From contig NZ_PIJY01000007.1 of assembly GCF_008304605.1 (NCBI RefSeq), forward strand, positions 1-64,000: DNA of 64,000 bases. The letters are read 5' to 3'. The stretch's first letter is position 1. Each line of letters begins with the position of its first letter. Under the pieces are notes generated by a model. It searched no databases and had not been told where the DNA came from. It worked only from the letters and a program-made list of their open reading frames with translations. Shown here piece after piece: positions 43,894-57,342 of the stretch. The position numbers and the translations under genes are program-made. The DNA comes from Oceanobacillus polygoni. Its GTDB lineage: Bacteria; Bacillota; Bacilli; Bacillales; Amphibacillaceae.

Positions 43894-43980
43894 CGAAAAC
43901 GTATCGTTTGCCCAAGTTCTTGGGCAAACGTCTTAGTTACATGTATGCAGATAGGAAAAGTTATATTCTTTCCCATCTAC
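43894..43980 (+). repeat. Hairpin-rich dispersed repeat, copy A
   Basis: The sequence begins GAAAACGTATCG, contains the hairpin CGTTTGCCCAA/TTGGGCAAACG (43905-43930), then CTTAGTTACATGTATGCAGAT and a second imperfect hairpin. It is similar over its length to copies at 48621-48698 (inverted) and 57261-57342. It lies between rnr and the ZIP gene. Confidence 0.7.
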
Positions 43981-44099
43981 TAAGTCAAAACAATGTTATA
44001 TACGTACAAATTGCGACAGTTTTATAAGTAGTTTATAAGAGCACTCCTTAGGTGTCAATAAAATAATTGCGGATTGCTAGTCTTGTGGTTTTAATTCAC

Positions 44100-44139
44100 A
44101 GAAAAAATGAGCCAACCCGTGGTCTGGCTCATTTTTTCT
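44100..44139 (-). terminator. Terminator after rnr, overlapping its stop codon
   Basis: GAAAAAATGAGCCA pairs with TGGCTCATTTTTTC. The rnr stop codon (44129-44131) lies inside the stem. Confidence 0.85.
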
Positions 44140-46336
44140 TCTTTTTCTTCTTCGCTTTTGTTTTATTTGCTTGGAGAACCTTTTGTGGCGGTCTTGTTTT
44201 TCTGTTTTTCTTTTTAGGAGCTCCTACCAGTTCAAAATCAACAGTATGCTCATCCGTATTGACGCTAACCACTTTTACTTCAACTTCGTCACCAATCCGG
44301 TAGATGTTTGCAGTACGTTCCCCAATTAATGCATGGCTGCGCTCATCAAAGTGATAATAATCATCCGTTAAATAACTAACATGAACTAGGCCTTCAATCG
44401 TGTTCTCAAGCTCGACGAACATTCCAAAGTTCATAACCGAACTAATGACACCAGTGAACTCTTCACCAATTTTGTCCTTCATAAACTCCGCTTTTTTCAA
44501 ATCATCCGTATCACGCTCTGCATCAACCGCTCTTCGTTCTCGTTCAGATGTATGACGAGCAATTTCCGGAAGGTTTTCTTTCCAATGCTTCTGGGTATCC
44601 CTATCCATCTGCTGATTGATTAAATAGGTACGAATTAAACGATGCACAATCAAATCTGGGTACCTGCGAATCGGAGATGTGAAATGCGTATAGAATTCAG
44701 TCGCCAGGCCAAAGTGACCAATCCCCTGTGGATCATACTTTGCTTGTTTCATCGAACGTAGCATTAATTTAGAAACAATCATTTCCTCTGGCTTACCTTC
44801 CAGTGATTCAAGCACTTTTTGTAATGCCTGGGGATGCACTTCATTTGCAGTACCCTTAACGGAAACACCAAGCCCTGCAAGAAAGTCAAAGAACTTCTCC
44901 AATTTCCCTTCGTCTGGGTCCTCATGGATTCGGTGAATAAATGGAACATCCAACCAATGGAAATGTTCCGCGACCGTTTCATTCGCCGCTAGCATAAATT
45001 CTTCAATAAGACGTTCTCCTACAGAACGTTCACGAATAACGACATCGGTCGGTTTTCCACTTTCATCAACAAGTACCTTTGCTTCTTTAAAATCGAAGTC
45101 AATTGCACCACGCCCCATACGTTTCGAACGTAAGATTTTAGCAAGCTTCTCCATATCTTCGAACATCGGAACAAGTTCCTCGTATTTAGCACGAAGCTCT
45201 GGATCTTTATCTACTAAAATTTGATTCACATCATGATAGGTCATGCGCTCCGTTGTATTAATCACACTTTGGAAAATTTCATGATTAACTACTTGGCCAC
45301 TGGACGTAATTTCCATCTCACATCCTAGGGTCAACCTGTCAACTTGCGGATTCAATGAACAAATTCCATTCGATAACCGATGTGGAATCATTGGAATAAC
45401 ACGGTCAACTAAATAGACGCTTGTCCCACGTTCATAGGCTTCGACATCCATGGGTGTACCCTCTTTTATATAATAACTCACGTCAGCAATGTATACGCCA
45501 AGCTTATAGTTACCATTCTCCAATTGCTTGACAGTTACCGCATCATCCAAGTCCTTCGCATCGGCACCATCAATGGTAACAATCATTTCATCTCGTAGAT
45601 CACGTCTGCCTTCCAATTCCTCAGGAGCAATTGTTTCCGGTATATTTGTCGCTTGCTCTAACACTTCATTTGGAAAATCAATCGCAATCCCATGCTTATA
45701 TATAATAGAAATAATATCAATTCCTGGATCATTTTTATGCCCAAGAATATGAATAATCTCTCCTTCTGCACTCATTCTTCCTTCTGGATATTTCGTGATC
45801 CGCGCAATAACCTTGTGTCCGCTTACCGCTCCATGTGAACCACCCTTTGGGATAAAAATATCATTTGGAACCCGTTTATCATCAGCTATGACAAAGCCAA
45901 AGGCACGATTATCTTCAAATGTTCCAACAACCTGAATAACCGAACGCTCCAAAATACGGATAACTTTCCCTTCTGGACGATTTCCCTCGACACCTGTTTT
46001 TTCCAAGCGGACGAGCACTTTATCATTATTCATCGCTGAGCCAAGGTCATTCGCATGAATATAGACATCCTTTGCATCCTCATCCTCTGGGATTAAAAAG
46101 GCAAACCCCTTTGCATGCATTTGTATTTTCCCTTTAACAAGATTCATTTTATCTGGTAGCCCAAAACGATTTTTACGTGTTCTTACGAGGTCTCCGTTAT
46201 CTTCTAGTGCATTTAATGCTTTTACAAGCTCCTTAAACTCAACAGCATCCTCAATCCCAAGCTCTCTCTCAATTTCATCTACAGCCAAAGGCTTTTTGTC
46301 GTTTTCCTTAAAAAATTCAAGTATTCTTTCCTTCAT
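44129..46336 (-). CDS. rnr: Ribonuclease R
   Basis: A 735-residue 3'-5' exoribonuclease. It has N-terminal winged-helix and cold-shock domains, the RNB catalytic domain with its aspartate cluster ([12 protein letters not shown]), a C-terminal S1 domain ([20 protein letters not shown]) and a Lys-rich tail. It degrades structured RNA and acts with tmRNA in non-stop mRNA decay, which fits its place near smpB and ssrA. The start chosen is the ATG at 46336, just after GAAGGTGA; the longer frame from 46369 has no ribosome site. Confidence 0.94.
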   Translation of the reverse strand: MKERILEFFKENDKKPLAVDEIERELGIEDAVEFKELVKALNALEDNGDLVRTRKNRFGLPDKMNLVKGKIQMHAKGFAFLIPEDEDAKDVYIHANDLGSAMNNDKVLVRLEKTGVEGNRPEGKVIRILERSVIQVVGTFEDNRAFGFVIADDKRVPNDIFIPKGGSHGAVSGHKVIARITKYPEGRMSAEGEIIHILGHKNDPGIDIISIIYKHGIAIDFPNEVLEQATNIPETIAPEELEGRRDLRDEMIVTIDGADAKDLDDAVTVKQLENGNYKLGVYIADVSYYIKEGTPMDVEAYERGTSVYLVDRVIPMIPHRLSNGICSLNPQVDRLTLGCEMEITSSGQVVNHEIFQSVINTTERMTYHDVNQILVDKDPELRAKYEELVPMFEDMEKLAKILRSKRMGRGAIDFDFKEAKVLVDESGKPTDVVIRERSVGERLIEEFMLAANETVAEHFHWLDVPFIHRIHEDPDEGKLEKFFDFLAGLGVSVKGTANEVHPQALQKVLESLEGKPEEMIVSKLMLRSMKQAKYDPQGIGHFGLATEFYTHFTSPIRRYPDLIVHRLIRTYLINQQMDRDTQKHWKENLPEIARHTSERERRAVDAERDTDDLKKAEFMKDKIGEEFTGVISSVMNFGMFVELENTIEGLVHVSYLTDDYYHFDERSHALIGERTANIYRIGDEVEVKVVSVNTDEHTVDFELVGAPKKKNRKTRPPQKVLQANKTKAKKKKKKK

Positions 46337-46384
46337 CTGCTCACCTTCTTTCATCCTATTCTTTTCCATTTTTTCAAAATATAA

Positions 46385-47131
46385 TCATTGCTTCCAATCC
46401 AAGCTCTCTAGGAATTGATAGATATCCTCATGGAGTTGTTCTTTCTCTTTATCCAACGTAATCACATGAGCCGATTCTTCATACCACGCCAACTCTTTCA
46501 CATCGGATTCCACATTTTCATAAATGTAGGTTGCACTATCTGTATTAATCATCTTGTCCTGTCTAGCTTGTACAACAAATGTTGGCGTATAAATCGTGTC
46601 AATATTGTTTTTCACTTCCGTAATGGTTTTGGCCAAACCTTCAAAAACCTCTTTTGAATTTTCAACAAGTGATGCCACTTCACGTTCTATTGTTGCTTCA
46701 TCCTTACCTTCCAGTTGCTTAAATTCCTTAGAGAAAGCTTTAAATCCTTGTGAAAGCTGTGTTTCATTATCGAAAAACATCGGCGCACACATTGGGATCA
46801 TTGCTTTAATGCTCGTTGAATAAGCAAGCTTCAACCCTAAAACCCCTCCAAGTGAAAGGCCAGCTACAGCAATCTCTTCATAACCAAGATCCTTTAAGTG
46901 TTGCAATGCTTGATTAACATCTTCCCACCACTCGTCCGGATTGGACTTAATCAGTTCTTCGGGCGGTAGTCCGTGCCCCCTATAAATCGGCGCATGACTT
47001 GTATAACCTTTCTTTTCTAAGAACCTACCGAGCATTCTTACATCTGCGGTATGTCCTGTAAACCCGTGCAATAATAAGACAGCACGTGGTCCTGCTTCAA
47101 ACGTAAATGGTTGTGGTAGTTTGATTTTCAT
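46385..47131 (-). CDS. est: Carboxylesterase (Est30/YvaK type)
   Basis: A 248-residue alpha/beta hydrolase. It has LLLHGFTG (oxyanion region), the nucleophile Ser93 in GLSLGG, an acid in QARQDKMI and the histidine in ESAHVI. This matches the Bacillus/Geobacillus Est30 carboxylesterase, which is regularly found between secG and rnr. It hydrolyses short- to medium-chain esters in the cytoplasm. The ATG follows AAGGAGATG. Confidence 0.88.
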   Translation of the reverse strand: MKIKLPQPFTFEAGPRAVLLLHGFTGHTADVRMLGRFLEKKGYTSHAPIYRGHGLPPEELIKSNPDEWWEDVNQALQHLKDLGYEEIAVAGLSLGGVLGLKLAYSTSIKAMIPMCAPMFFDNETQLSQGFKAFSKEFKQLEGKDEATIEREVASLVENSKEVFEGLAKTITEVKNNIDTIYTPTFVVQARQDKMINTDSATYIYENVESDVKELAWYEESAHVITLDKEKEQLHEDIYQFLESLDWKQ

Positions 47132-47203
47132 TATTCTGCGACATCTCCTTACACGATCTTCTTTTTACTTTACCCTTTATGTACAACTATACAACATTTA
47201 AAA

Positions 47204-47240
47204 CTAAAAAACCCTTATCACAGACTTGTGACAAGGGATT
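47204..47240 (-). terminator. Terminator between secG and est
   Basis: CCCTTGTCACA pairs with TGTGATAAGGG (one mismatch) and is followed on the minus strand by TTTTTTAG. Confidence 0.75.
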
Positions 47241-47245
47241 ACTTC

Positions 47246-47479
47246 CTATTGTAATACATATGCACTTAGAAAAGCTAATAGAAAGAACAATACTCCAGTA
47301 ACAATCGTTCCACGATGGAGAATTAAATCAATCCCACGTGCCTTTTGCTTACCAAATAATTGCTCTGCACCACCAGAGATAGCTCCAGAAAGTCCTGCGC
47401 TTTTTCCTGTTTGTAATAGCACTAACGCTATCATCACAATTGCATCAATTACTAATAATATGTTAACCAAACCTGCCAT
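47246..47479 (-). CDS. secG: Protein translocase subunit SecG
   Basis: A 77-residue inner-membrane protein with two helices (about 3-23 and 55-76). The conserved segment [21 protein letters not shown] lies between them. It is the small partner of SecYE in protein export. The ATG follows AGGAGGTG. First of the secG-est-rnr-smpB series, although a terminator follows it. Confidence 0.93.
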   Translation of the reverse strand: MAGLVNILLVIDAIVMIALVLLQTGKSAGLSGAISGGAEQLFGKQKARGIDLILHRGTIVTGVLFFLLAFLSAYVLQ

Positions 47480-47642
47480 GTTTCACGACACCTCCTGCAC
47501 CGACAATACCTATATGTTACTTTATCATATATCTTATAAAACTAGCAAGATAAATCATGTTTAATTTGCGTTAAATTTAGACGAAATAATAAATTCCCCC
47601 TAATATAAATATAGATAGTAAGAAATATTGGAGGGATTAGGA

Positions 47643-48554
47643 ATGGAACACGCTTTCTGGCTAACAATGGAGGACGATACAGAGATTTATATAAAGAAAT
47701 GGTTTAATGCAGAATCAACACCAAAAGCAGTGATTCAGCTGGCACATGGAATGGTGGAGCATATTGAACGATATAATGAATTTGCCAATTATTTAGTAGA
47801 GCAAGGCTTTTTCGTGTATGGTAATGACCACAGAGGGCATGGTAAAACAGGAGAAAGACAAGGTTTACAAGGGTATTTAGCTGATCAGGACGGTTTTGCG
47901 AAGACAACGAACGATCTCTATGAAATAACAGAGCAGATTATACGGGATCATCCAAATACTCCTATTTTTCTTTTTGGTCATAGTATGGGATCTTTTCTAA
48001 CAAGAAACTATCTTCAAGCCCATAGTCAATTAATTGATGGTGTCATTCTTTCTGGTACCGGTTATTACTCGACAGCAGTTTCAGTTGTAGGTAAAGCACT
48101 GGCAAGCGTCTTACCGGCAAAAGAACAATCCAAGCTCATGAATCACCTTTCCTTTAGCAGCAATAATAAGAAAATAAAAGATAAAAAGAATGGATTTGAA
48201 TGGTTATCAAGAGATGAGGCGATGGTTAAGCAATATGTGGATGATCCGTTTTCTGGGTTTATTCCAACTGGGAGATTTTTCTATGATTTATTGACAGGGA
48301 TTCTTGCTATGCAACGCAGAAAGCAAAATCTATCCATACGTCAAGACCTTCCAATGCTGATTGTCAGTGGCGATGCAGACCCAGTAGGAGATTATACGAA
48401 AGGGATTTGGAAAACAGCTAATATATATGAAAAGGCTGGTTTAAAAGACATTACTGTTATGCTCTATAACGATGGAAGACATGAGTTATTAAATGAAATC
48501 AATCGGATGGAAATATTTGCTGATATAAATAAATGGATTGTGCTTCATTTGTAA
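47643..48554 (+). CDS. Alpha/beta hydrolase (monoacylglycerol-lipase-like lysophospholipase)
   Basis: A 303-residue serine hydrolase of the PldB/YtpA type. It has QLAHGMVEHIERY (oxyanion), GNDHRGHGKTG, the nucleophile Ser114 in GHSMGS, Asp in SGDADPVG and His in DGRHEL. The likely activity is on monoacylglycerols or lysophospholipids. The start is the ATG at 47643 after GGAGGG; the TTG at 47628 overlaps that ribosome site. Divergent from secG and alone on its strand before ptsI. Confidence 0.83.
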   Translation: MEHAFWLTMEDDTEIYIKKWFNAESTPKAVIQLAHGMVEHIERYNEFANYLVEQGFFVYGNDHRGHGKTGERQGLQGYLADQDGFAKTTNDLYEITEQIIRDHPNTPIFLFGHSMGSFLTRNYLQAHSQLIDGVILSGTGYYSTAVSVVGKALASVLPAKEQSKLMNHLSFSSNNKKIKDKKNGFEWLSRDEAMVKQYVDDPFSGFIPTGRFFYDLLTGILAMQRRKQNLSIRQDLPMLIVSGDADPVGDYTKGIWKTANIYEKAGLKDITVMLYNDGRHELLNEINRMEIFADINKWIVLHL

Positions 48555-48620
48555 CAATCAATTGCTTGCAAGTACATTTACATGACGTTAAAATGAGTAT
48601 GGAGCGTTTTTGGGCAAATA

Positions 48621-48698
48621 AGAAGGTATAAAACTTTCCTTTTGCATAAGTGCAACTAAGGCATTCGCTCAGGAGATCCTGGTAAATGCCAAGTTTTC
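48621..48698 (-). repeat. Hairpin-rich dispersed repeat, copy C, upstream of ptsI
   Basis: On the minus strand it reads GAAAACTTGGCATTTACC ... GCGAATGCCTTAGTTGCACT then TATGCA, matching copies A (43894) and B (57261). It ends 38 bp before the ptsI start codon, so it lies in the ptsI leader. Confidence 0.7.
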
Positions 48699-48736
48699 TA
48701 ATACTCTTTTATATTGAAAGGATTGACTCTAACAGC

Positions 48737-50449
48737 ATGAAGAAAGTAAATGGAATAGCCGCATCTTCCGGTATTGCAATTGCAAAAGCTTATGAATTGA
48801 AAGCACCGGATTTATCGTTTGAAAAGGTTACAATTGAAGATACAGATAAAGAGATCGAACGACTTGATCAAGCTTTAGCAATATCCAAGCAAGAGTTAGA
48901 AAGAATTAAAGAGCATACAAGAAAAGAAATTGATGAAGAACATGCAGAAATTTTCTCTGCACATCTATTAGTTCTTAGTGACCCTGAGCTTGTTAACCCA
49001 ATGAAGGACAAGATTACTACTGAGAAAGTTAATGCTGAAGCTGCTTTAGATGAAGTTGCAACGATGTTCATTGATATGTTTAAAGCAATGGATAATGAGT
49101 ATATGCGCGAACGTGCTGCTGATATTCAAGATGTCACAAAGCGTGTGCTTGCACATTTACTAGGTGCCAATATCCCTGCTCCTGCTCTAATCAACGAGCA
49201 AGTAATTGTCATTGCGAATGATCTTACACCTTCAGATACAGCACAATTAAATCGTGAATTTGTAAAAGGGTTTGCAACAGATATTGGTGGACGTACTTCC
49301 CACTCTGCGATTATGGCGAGATCACTTGAAATACCTGCAGTAGTTGGAACTAAAGACATCACTTCTACAGTAGTAAAAGACGACATTATTATTGTTGATG
49401 GACTTGAAGGTACTGTAATCATCAACCCTACAGAAGAAGAAATAGAAGCGTATCGTAATAAACAAGAAGCTTTTGCTAAACAACAAGAGGAATGGGCAAA
49501 GCTTAAAGACGAACCTACTTTCTCTAGTGATGGCGAACAAGTTGAGCTTGCAGCTAATATCGGCACGCCTGACGATGTACAAGGTGTATTAAATAATGGC
49601 GGAGAAGGTGTCGGACTTTACCGTACAGAATTCCTATACATGGGTAAATCAGAGCTTCCTTCTGAAGATGAACAGTATGAGGCATATAAATCGGTACTCG
49701 AACAAATGGGTGATAAACCAGTTGTTGTAAGAACCTTGGATGTTGGTGGCGATAAAGAACTTGATTATTTAGATCTTCCAAAGGAAATGAATCCGTTTTT
49801 AGGCTTCCGGGCTATCCGATTCTGTTTGGAGAATGAGCATGTTTTCCGTCCTCAATTACGTGCATTATTACGTGCGAGTGCGCATGGAAACTTAAAAATT
49901 ATGTTCCCTATGATTGCTACATTAGAAGAATTCCGTCAGGCGAAAGCAATTTTACTTGATGAGAAAGAATCCTTAGTAGCAGATGGCGTTAAGGTGTCTG
50001 ATGATATTGAAGTTGGAATCATGGTAGAAATTCCTTCAACTGCTGTAATCGCTAAACAATTTGCGAAGGAAGTAGATTTCTTCAGTATTGGAACGAACGA
50101 TTTAATCCAATATACAATGGCTGCAGACAGAATGAATGAACAGGTTTCTTACCTGTATCAACCATACCATCCTGCTATCCTTAACCTGGTTAACACAGTG
50201 ATCGAAGCTGCACACCAGGAAGGTAAATGGGTCGGTATGTGTGGAGAAATGGCTGGAGATTCCATCGCAATTCCAATTTTACTTGGTCTTGGATTGGACG
50301 AGTTCAGCATGAGTGCAACCTCCATTTTACCAGCACGTACGCAAATCCTTAGCCTTTCGAAAGAAAAAATGGTTTCCTATAAAGAAGAGATACTAGCTAT
50401 GGGAACTGCTGAAGAAGTTGTAGAATTCATTAAAGAAAAAACAGAATAA
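48737..50449 (+). CDS. ptsI: PTS enzyme I (phosphoenolpyruvate-protein phosphotransferase)
   Basis: A 570-residue cytoplasmic enzyme that passes phosphate from phosphoenolpyruvate to HPr. The phosphohistidine is His189 in [14 protein letters not shown]-binding motifs follow ([26 protein letters not shown] with the catalytic Cys). The start is the ATG at 48737 because [17 protein letters not shown] is the family's N-terminus; its ribosome site (AAAGGA, 14 nt away) is weak. ptsH, normally directly upstream, is missing, and a dispersed repeat stands there instead. A hairpin terminator follows. Confidence 0.94.
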   Translation: MKKVNGIAASSGIAIAKAYELKAPDLSFEKVTIEDTDKEIERLDQALAISKQELERIKEHTRKEIDEEHAEIFSAHLLVLSDPELVNPMKDKITTEKVNAEAALDEVATMFIDMFKAMDNEYMRERAADIQDVTKRVLAHLLGANIPAPALINEQVIVIANDLTPSDTAQLNREFVKGFATDIGGRTSHSAIMARSLEIPAVVGTKDITSTVVKDDIIIVDGLEGTVIINPTEEEIEAYRNKQEAFAKQQEEWAKLKDEPTFSSDGEQVELAANIGTPDDVQGVLNNGGEGVGLYRTEFLYMGKSELPSEDEQYEAYKSVLEQMGDKPVVVRTLDVGGDKELDYLDLPKEMNPFLGFRAIRFCLENEHVFRPQLRALLRASAHGNLKIMFPMIATLEEFRQAKAILLDEKESLVADGVKVSDDIEVGIMVEIPSTAVIAKQFAKEVDFFSIGTNDLIQYTMAADRMNEQVSYLYQPYHPAILNLVNTVIEAAHQEGKWVGMCGEMAGDSIAIPILLGLGLDEFSMSATSILPARTQILSLSKEKMVSYKEEILAMGTAEEVVEFIKEKTE

Positions 50450-50459
50450 GCTTTTTTGA

Positions 50460-50494
50460 TATAGCGCTTGGACTTTTGTCCGAGCGCTATTTTA
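50460..50494. terminator. Terminator after ptsI
   Basis: ATAGCGCT-tGGAC pairs with GTCC-GAGCGCTAT, with TTTT after it. The stop codon of the convergent nitroreductase gene overlaps it. Confidence 0.85.
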
Positions 50495-51074
50495 GAATAA
50501 ATTCCAACTTTTCTTCAATCGGACTTCTTCCTTTATCGCGTGGGATTTTTTCTGGATAGCCAATTTGCATGACGGCTGCAATTTTTACTTTCGTTTCATC
50601 TAAACCGATGCCTTTTATAAACTCCTTATCATGCATATAAGGTGTAATCGTCCACAACATACCCACCCCGAATTCCCATGCTGCAAGTTGTGCATTCTGG
50701 ATAAACGCGCATACTGCTGCGTATTCTTCTTCATAACGAACGGGATCATCTTCTAATTCAAAGTAAATGAGTGCATGATGTGGAATATCCAGAAGAAACG
50801 TTGTCATCGAAGCAATCATTTTCTCTGTTTTCGGGTCATTATTCTGTTTGATCATGCCCATTCGTTGGTAACTTTGTATAATTGCCTCAACAAAATCCCG
50901 TTTTCCTTTTCCCTGATATATTTTAATTCTCCATGGCTCTTTCATATAATGCGTAGGAGCATAAGATCCATATGTAAATATTTTTTTCAATAGTGTTTGG
51001 TCTACTTCTTGCTGTTTAAAGGAATGAATAGTTCTGCGTTCTTTAATTGTTTTTAAAATATCGATTTTAATCAC
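50487..51074 (-). CDS. Nitroreductase-family protein (YdjA-like)
   Basis: A 195-residue FMN-dependent oxidoreductase. It has ERRTIHSFKQQEVD at the start (flavin phosphate contacts), SYAPTHYMKEPWRIKIY, NAQLAAWEFGVGMLW and IGYPEKIPRDKGRSP. It probably reduces nitro compounds, quinones or similar acceptors with NAD(P)H. The start is not clear: GTG at 51074 has only a weak ribosome site, while AGAGGTGA over that GTG would better serve an ATC a few codons in. Its 3' end overlaps the ptsI terminator. Confidence 0.75.
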   Translation of the reverse strand: MIKIDILKTIKERRTIHSFKQQEVDQTLLKKIFTYGSYAPTHYMKEPWRIKIYQGKGKRDFVEAIIQSYQRMGMIKQNNDPKTEKMIASMTTFLLDIPHHALIYFELEDDPVRYEEEYAAVCAFIQNAQLAAWEFGVGMLWTITPYMHDKEFIKGIGLDETKVKIAAVMQIGYPEKIPRDKGRSPIEEKLEFILK

Positions 51075-51148
51075 CTCTTATTCTTTTAGGTTAGCATAAA
51101 AAAACATAAAAGCGATAGCTAAACCCTTATCACTTTTATGTATTAATG

Positions 51149-52120
51149 TCACTCGAAACGCTGACCTGACATGACGGTCATAAAACGCGTATAGAACTTT
51201 GGATAATCGAGTCCAAAGGCGATACGATGGGTTCGTACCTCCTCCTCTGCTTCCGCCCCCATATTACCGTATGGACGAATATCAGCTATGCTTTGCCCTC
51301 TCTCTGTCCCTTCTCGAGCCTGAACAATCTGCACAGGTAGATTTTGAAAAGTGAACATATCTTCTTGGTTAATCGCCATTAATGTGAGCACATCGTGAAG
51401 GGGACTACCTTGGATATACGGATCCCTATCCTTATAGTAATCGTAATAGTAATCCAATAAGGTTTTTACAATTGGAAGGTCGCCTACCTGATCAATATAA
51501 TCTACCATTTCTGGTGTAGCGATTGCTTGCTGAGTTACATTCAAGGGAATAATTGTAACGTTATCAGCGTTTGATAATACTAAATGAGCAGCAACTGGAT
51601 CTCCATGAAAATTCGCTTCTGAGACGGCCGTTACATTCCCTGGAACCCAAAATGCCCCTCCCATTATATAATAGCTTTTTACCTTTCTCATTAAATCCTG
51701 ATACAATAAAAACATTGTAGCAAGTGATGTTAAACGGCCGATGTTAACGATGACTAATTCATCCTGATATCGCTCAATTATTTCCACAATATCGTGGAAA
51801 TTTTCACTGATTCCATCTTGTCCATCCGGATCAGGTATAATTGGTCCGAGTCCGTATTCTCCATGAATTTCTGGAACATAGACAGGTGGTTCTCCTGTCA
51901 TTGGTATTTCAGCCCCAGCAATGATTTGGACATCTTCAATTTCCTTGGAATCAAATAGGCTTCTTACATACTGAATGTTTGCTAGTGCATTTTCCCTTGA
52001 AATATTTCCATAATCTGCAACCAGCCCAACAATATCAATATCATCATTCATATATGCATAGAGAATTGCAATTGTATCATCAATGCCAATATCACCAAAA
52101 AGCAATACTTTTTTAGCCAT
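51149..52120 (-). CDS. Inosine/uridine-preferring nucleoside hydrolase
   Basis: A 323-residue nucleoside N-ribohydrolase. The calcium-binding motif is GDIGIDDTIAI near residue 9 (the first Asp of the usual DxDxGxDD is Phe, the calcium-binding ones remain). Further motifs are NIGRLTSLA, MGGAFW, NVTQQA (Thr calcium ligand) and LHDVLTLMA (last Asp ligand). It splits nucleosides into base and ribose in the cytoplasm. The ATG at 52120 follows GAGGGGC; the longer frame from 52171 precedes it. Monocistronic, next to eno. Confidence 0.85.
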   Translation of the reverse strand: MAKKVLLFGDIGIDDTIAILYAYMNDDIDIVGLVADYGNISRENALANIQYVRSLFDSKEIEDVQIIAGAEIPMTGEPPVYVPEIHGEYGLGPIIPDPDGQDGISENFHDIVEIIERYQDELVIVNIGRLTSLATMFLLYQDLMRKVKSYYIMGGAFWVPGNVTAVSEANFHGDPVAAHLVLSNADNVTIIPLNVTQQAIATPEMVDYIDQVGDLPIVKTLLDYYYDYYKDRDPYIQGSPLHDVLTLMAINQEDMFTFQNLPVQIVQAREGTERGQSIADIRPYGNMGAEAEEEVRTHRIAFGLDYPKFYTRFMTVMSGQRFE

Positions 52121-52239
52121 GTAAGCCCCTCTCTCTGTAAGATAATTACATTTAGTTAACTGTATTACCAATGATACCTATCTATGCCTTGATTTTTATA
52201 AAACCACCTTTTGACGAATATTTTAGTTGCACTTTTTAC

Positions 52240-52278
52240 CCATAAAAAATAAGAGGCAGATTTCTCCGCCTCTTATTG
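52240..52278 (-). terminator. Terminator after eno
   Basis: AATAAGAGGC pairs with GCCTCTTATT, and on the minus strand TTTTTTATG follows. It ends the glycolytic operon. Confidence 0.88.
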
Positions 52279-52286
52279 ATAATTTA

Positions 52287-55160
<2,874 letters not shown>

Positions 55161-55164
<4 letters not shown>

Positions 55165-55919
55165 TTCGTACCTGCCTCCACAAGCTGTAGAAAGGAATCA
55201 GCTTCTAGACTTGCCCCACCGACTAAGGCACCATCAATATCGGACTGTGCAAGTAATTCCTCTATATTTGAAGGTTTTACACTACCACCATATTGAATGA
55301 CAACTTTTTCAGATGTATCTTCTGTTGTCACTTCTTTAATTACCTGGCGGATATGTGCACAAACTTCATTCGCATCTTCACTAGATGCAGTTTTTCCTGT
55401 TCCAATTGCCCAGATTGGCTCATAAGCAATAATTGTGTTAGCTACTTGTTCATTTGAAAGGCCTTCTAGCGCTTTTTTCACTTGTGATGCAACATGATCC
55501 ATTGTTTGATTTGCTTCACGTTGCTCTAACGTTTCACCAACACATACGATTGGAGTAAGCTCATGCTTGAATGCCGCATGTGTCTTCTTATTTACGGTTT
55601 CATCTGTCTCCGCAAATAATTCACGTCGCTCGGAATGACCTAGTACAACGTGAGTCACACCAAGGTCTTGTAGCATGACAGGACTTACTTCTCCTGTAAA
55701 TGCACCATTTTCTTCAAAATGCATATTTTGCGCTGCTACATGTACTTTCGTTCCATTTGTTTTTTCAACTAAGGAAGAAAGATATGGAAACGGCGCACAT
55801 ACAATCGCTTCTACTTGGTCGCTATCAGGAACACTACCAACAACTTCATCAACAAATCCGTTTGCTTCTGATAGAACCTTATTCATTTTCCAATTTCCAG
55901 CAATTACTTTTTTACGCAT
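55161..55919 (-). CDS. tpiA: Triosephosphate isomerase
   Basis: A 252-residue TIM barrel interconverting dihydroxyacetone phosphate and glyceraldehyde 3-phosphate. It starts [13 protein letters not shown] (Lys13 contact), has the electrophilic His in LGHSERRE, the catalytic Glu in [12 protein letters not shown] and the phosphate loop VQYGGSVKP. The ATG at 55919 follows GAGGGGTGA; the longer frame from 55934 includes that site. It overlaps gpmI by 4 nt. Confidence 0.95.
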
Positions 55920-55960
55920 TGTTTCACCCCTCAAGTTAATTCGTATCGATACAGGATAGC

Positions 55961-57142
55961 CTACTTATCATTTAAAGCAGCTACACCTGGTAAAGTTTTT
56001 CCTTCCATGAATTCCAAGGAAGCTCCTCCACCAGTGGACACATGATCCATATCATCTGCAAGATCAAATTTCTCAACAGCTGCTGCCGAATCTCCTCCAC
56101 CAATAATGGAGTAACCCTCTGTTTCAGCTAAAGCCTCTGCTACTGCTTTCGTTCCACCAGCAAATGGATTCAATTCAAATACACCCATTGGTCCGTTCCA
56201 AAGAATTAGTTTCGATTCAGCTACAAGCCCGCTGTAGATTTCTCTTGACTTCGGTCCAATATCCAATGCTTCCCAATCAGCAGGAATTTCGTTGATGTCA
56301 ACAATTTTTGTGTTTGCTGATTCAGAGAAATCATCTGCAACAACTACATCAACTGGAAGAACAAAGTTAACTCCTTTTTCTTCGGCTTTCTTGATGAATT
56401 CTAGAGCAAGTTCCATTTTATCTTCCTCTAATAAGGATTTTCCAATTTCATGCCCTTGTGCTTTGATAAATGTATAGGCAAGTCCTCCACCAATGATCAG
56501 ATTATCTACTTTTTCTAATAGATTATCGATTACATTAATTTTATCCTTTACCTTCGCTCCACCAATTATTGCAGTAAATGGTCGCTCTGGAGTTTCAAGT
56601 GCATTTCCAAGAACCTGTATTTCTTTTTCCAATAAGTAGCCAGCTGCTGCTGGAAGCTTTTCTGCAACACCAGTTGTAGATGCATGCGCACGGTGTGCTG
56701 CACCAAATGCATCGTTTACGTAAAGGTCTGCCATATCAGCAAATGCTTGTACTAACCCGGCATCATTTTTTTCCTCTCCAGCTTCAAATCGAACATTTTC
56801 GATTAATAGTACATCGCCAGCTTGCAAGGAGGCAATCGCTTCGTTTACTTCTTCACCGTAAACAGAATCTGTTTTCACTACTTGTTTTCCAATTAAATTG
56901 CTTAAATGCTTGGCAACAGGGTCCAAACGTAAATCTTCCACTACTTTGCCTTTTGGTCGTCCAAGATGACTTGCCAAAATGACAATAGCACCTTGCTCGG
57001 TCAAATAATTGATTGTCGGCAATGCCGCTCTAATTCTCGTATCATCCGTAATCTCTCCATCTTTCAATGGAACATTAAAATCGACACGGCAAAATACTTT
57101 TTTTCCTTTTACGTCAAGGTCTTGAAGTGTTTTTTTATTCAT
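55961..57142 (-). CDS. pgk: Phosphoglycerate kinase
   Basis: A 393-residue two-domain kinase that makes ATP and 3-phosphoglycerate from 1,3-bisphosphoglycerate. Typical segments are [35 protein letters not shown], the nucleotide-binding WNGPMGVFE and GGGDSAAAV. The ATG follows GAGGAGGG. Unlike B. subtilis, where gapA and pgk are closely linked, here a terminator and a dispersed repeat separate them, so pgk may have its own promoter. Confidence 0.96.
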   Translation of the reverse strand: MNKKTLQDLDVKGKKVFCRVDFNVPLKDGEITDDTRIRAALPTINYLTEQGAIVILASHLGRPKGKVVEDLRLDPVAKHLSNLIGKQVVKTDSVYGEEVNEAIASLQAGDVLLIENVRFEAGEEKNDAGLVQAFADMADLYVNDAFGAAHRAHASTTGVAEKLPAAAGYLLEKEIQVLGNALETPERPFTAIIGGAKVKDKINVIDNLLEKVDNLIIGGGLAYTFIKAQGHEIGKSLLEEDKMELALEFIKKAEEKGVNFVLPVDVVVADDFSESANTKIVDINEIPADWEALDIGPKSREIYSGLVAESKLILWNGPMGVFELNPFAGGTKAVAEALAETEGYSIIGGGDSAAAVEKFDLADDMDHVSTGGGASLEFMEGKTLPGVAALNDK

Positions 57143-57260
57143 GATTAAACCCTCCTCATTTCTGCCTATGTAACCTATTCATTAACATAGGTTGTTCGAT
57201 TACGTGTTTCGTAATCATTATATACTAACAAGCACTTTAGCGCTTGTTAAAGTATTTTTA

Positions 57261-57342
57261 GAAAACGTGGCATTTGCAAGCTCTTAAGCAAATGCCTTAG
57301 TTGCACTTATGCAGATAATAAAGTTTAAACTTTATTATCTGC
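57261..57342 (+). repeat. Hairpin-rich dispersed repeat, copy B, between gap and pgk
   Basis: It begins GAAAACGTGG, has the hairpin GGCATTTGC/GCAAATGCC (57269-57296), then TTAGTTGCACTTAT and a perfect 32-bp palindrome (57311-57342, GCAGATAATAAAGTTT and its inverse). It matches copies A and C and directly abuts the gap terminator. Confidence 0.75.

Noticed and set aside
52220-52240. TTAGTTGCACT near eno as a fourth copy of the dispersed repeat
   Set aside because: Only 11 bp match and neither hairpin is present.
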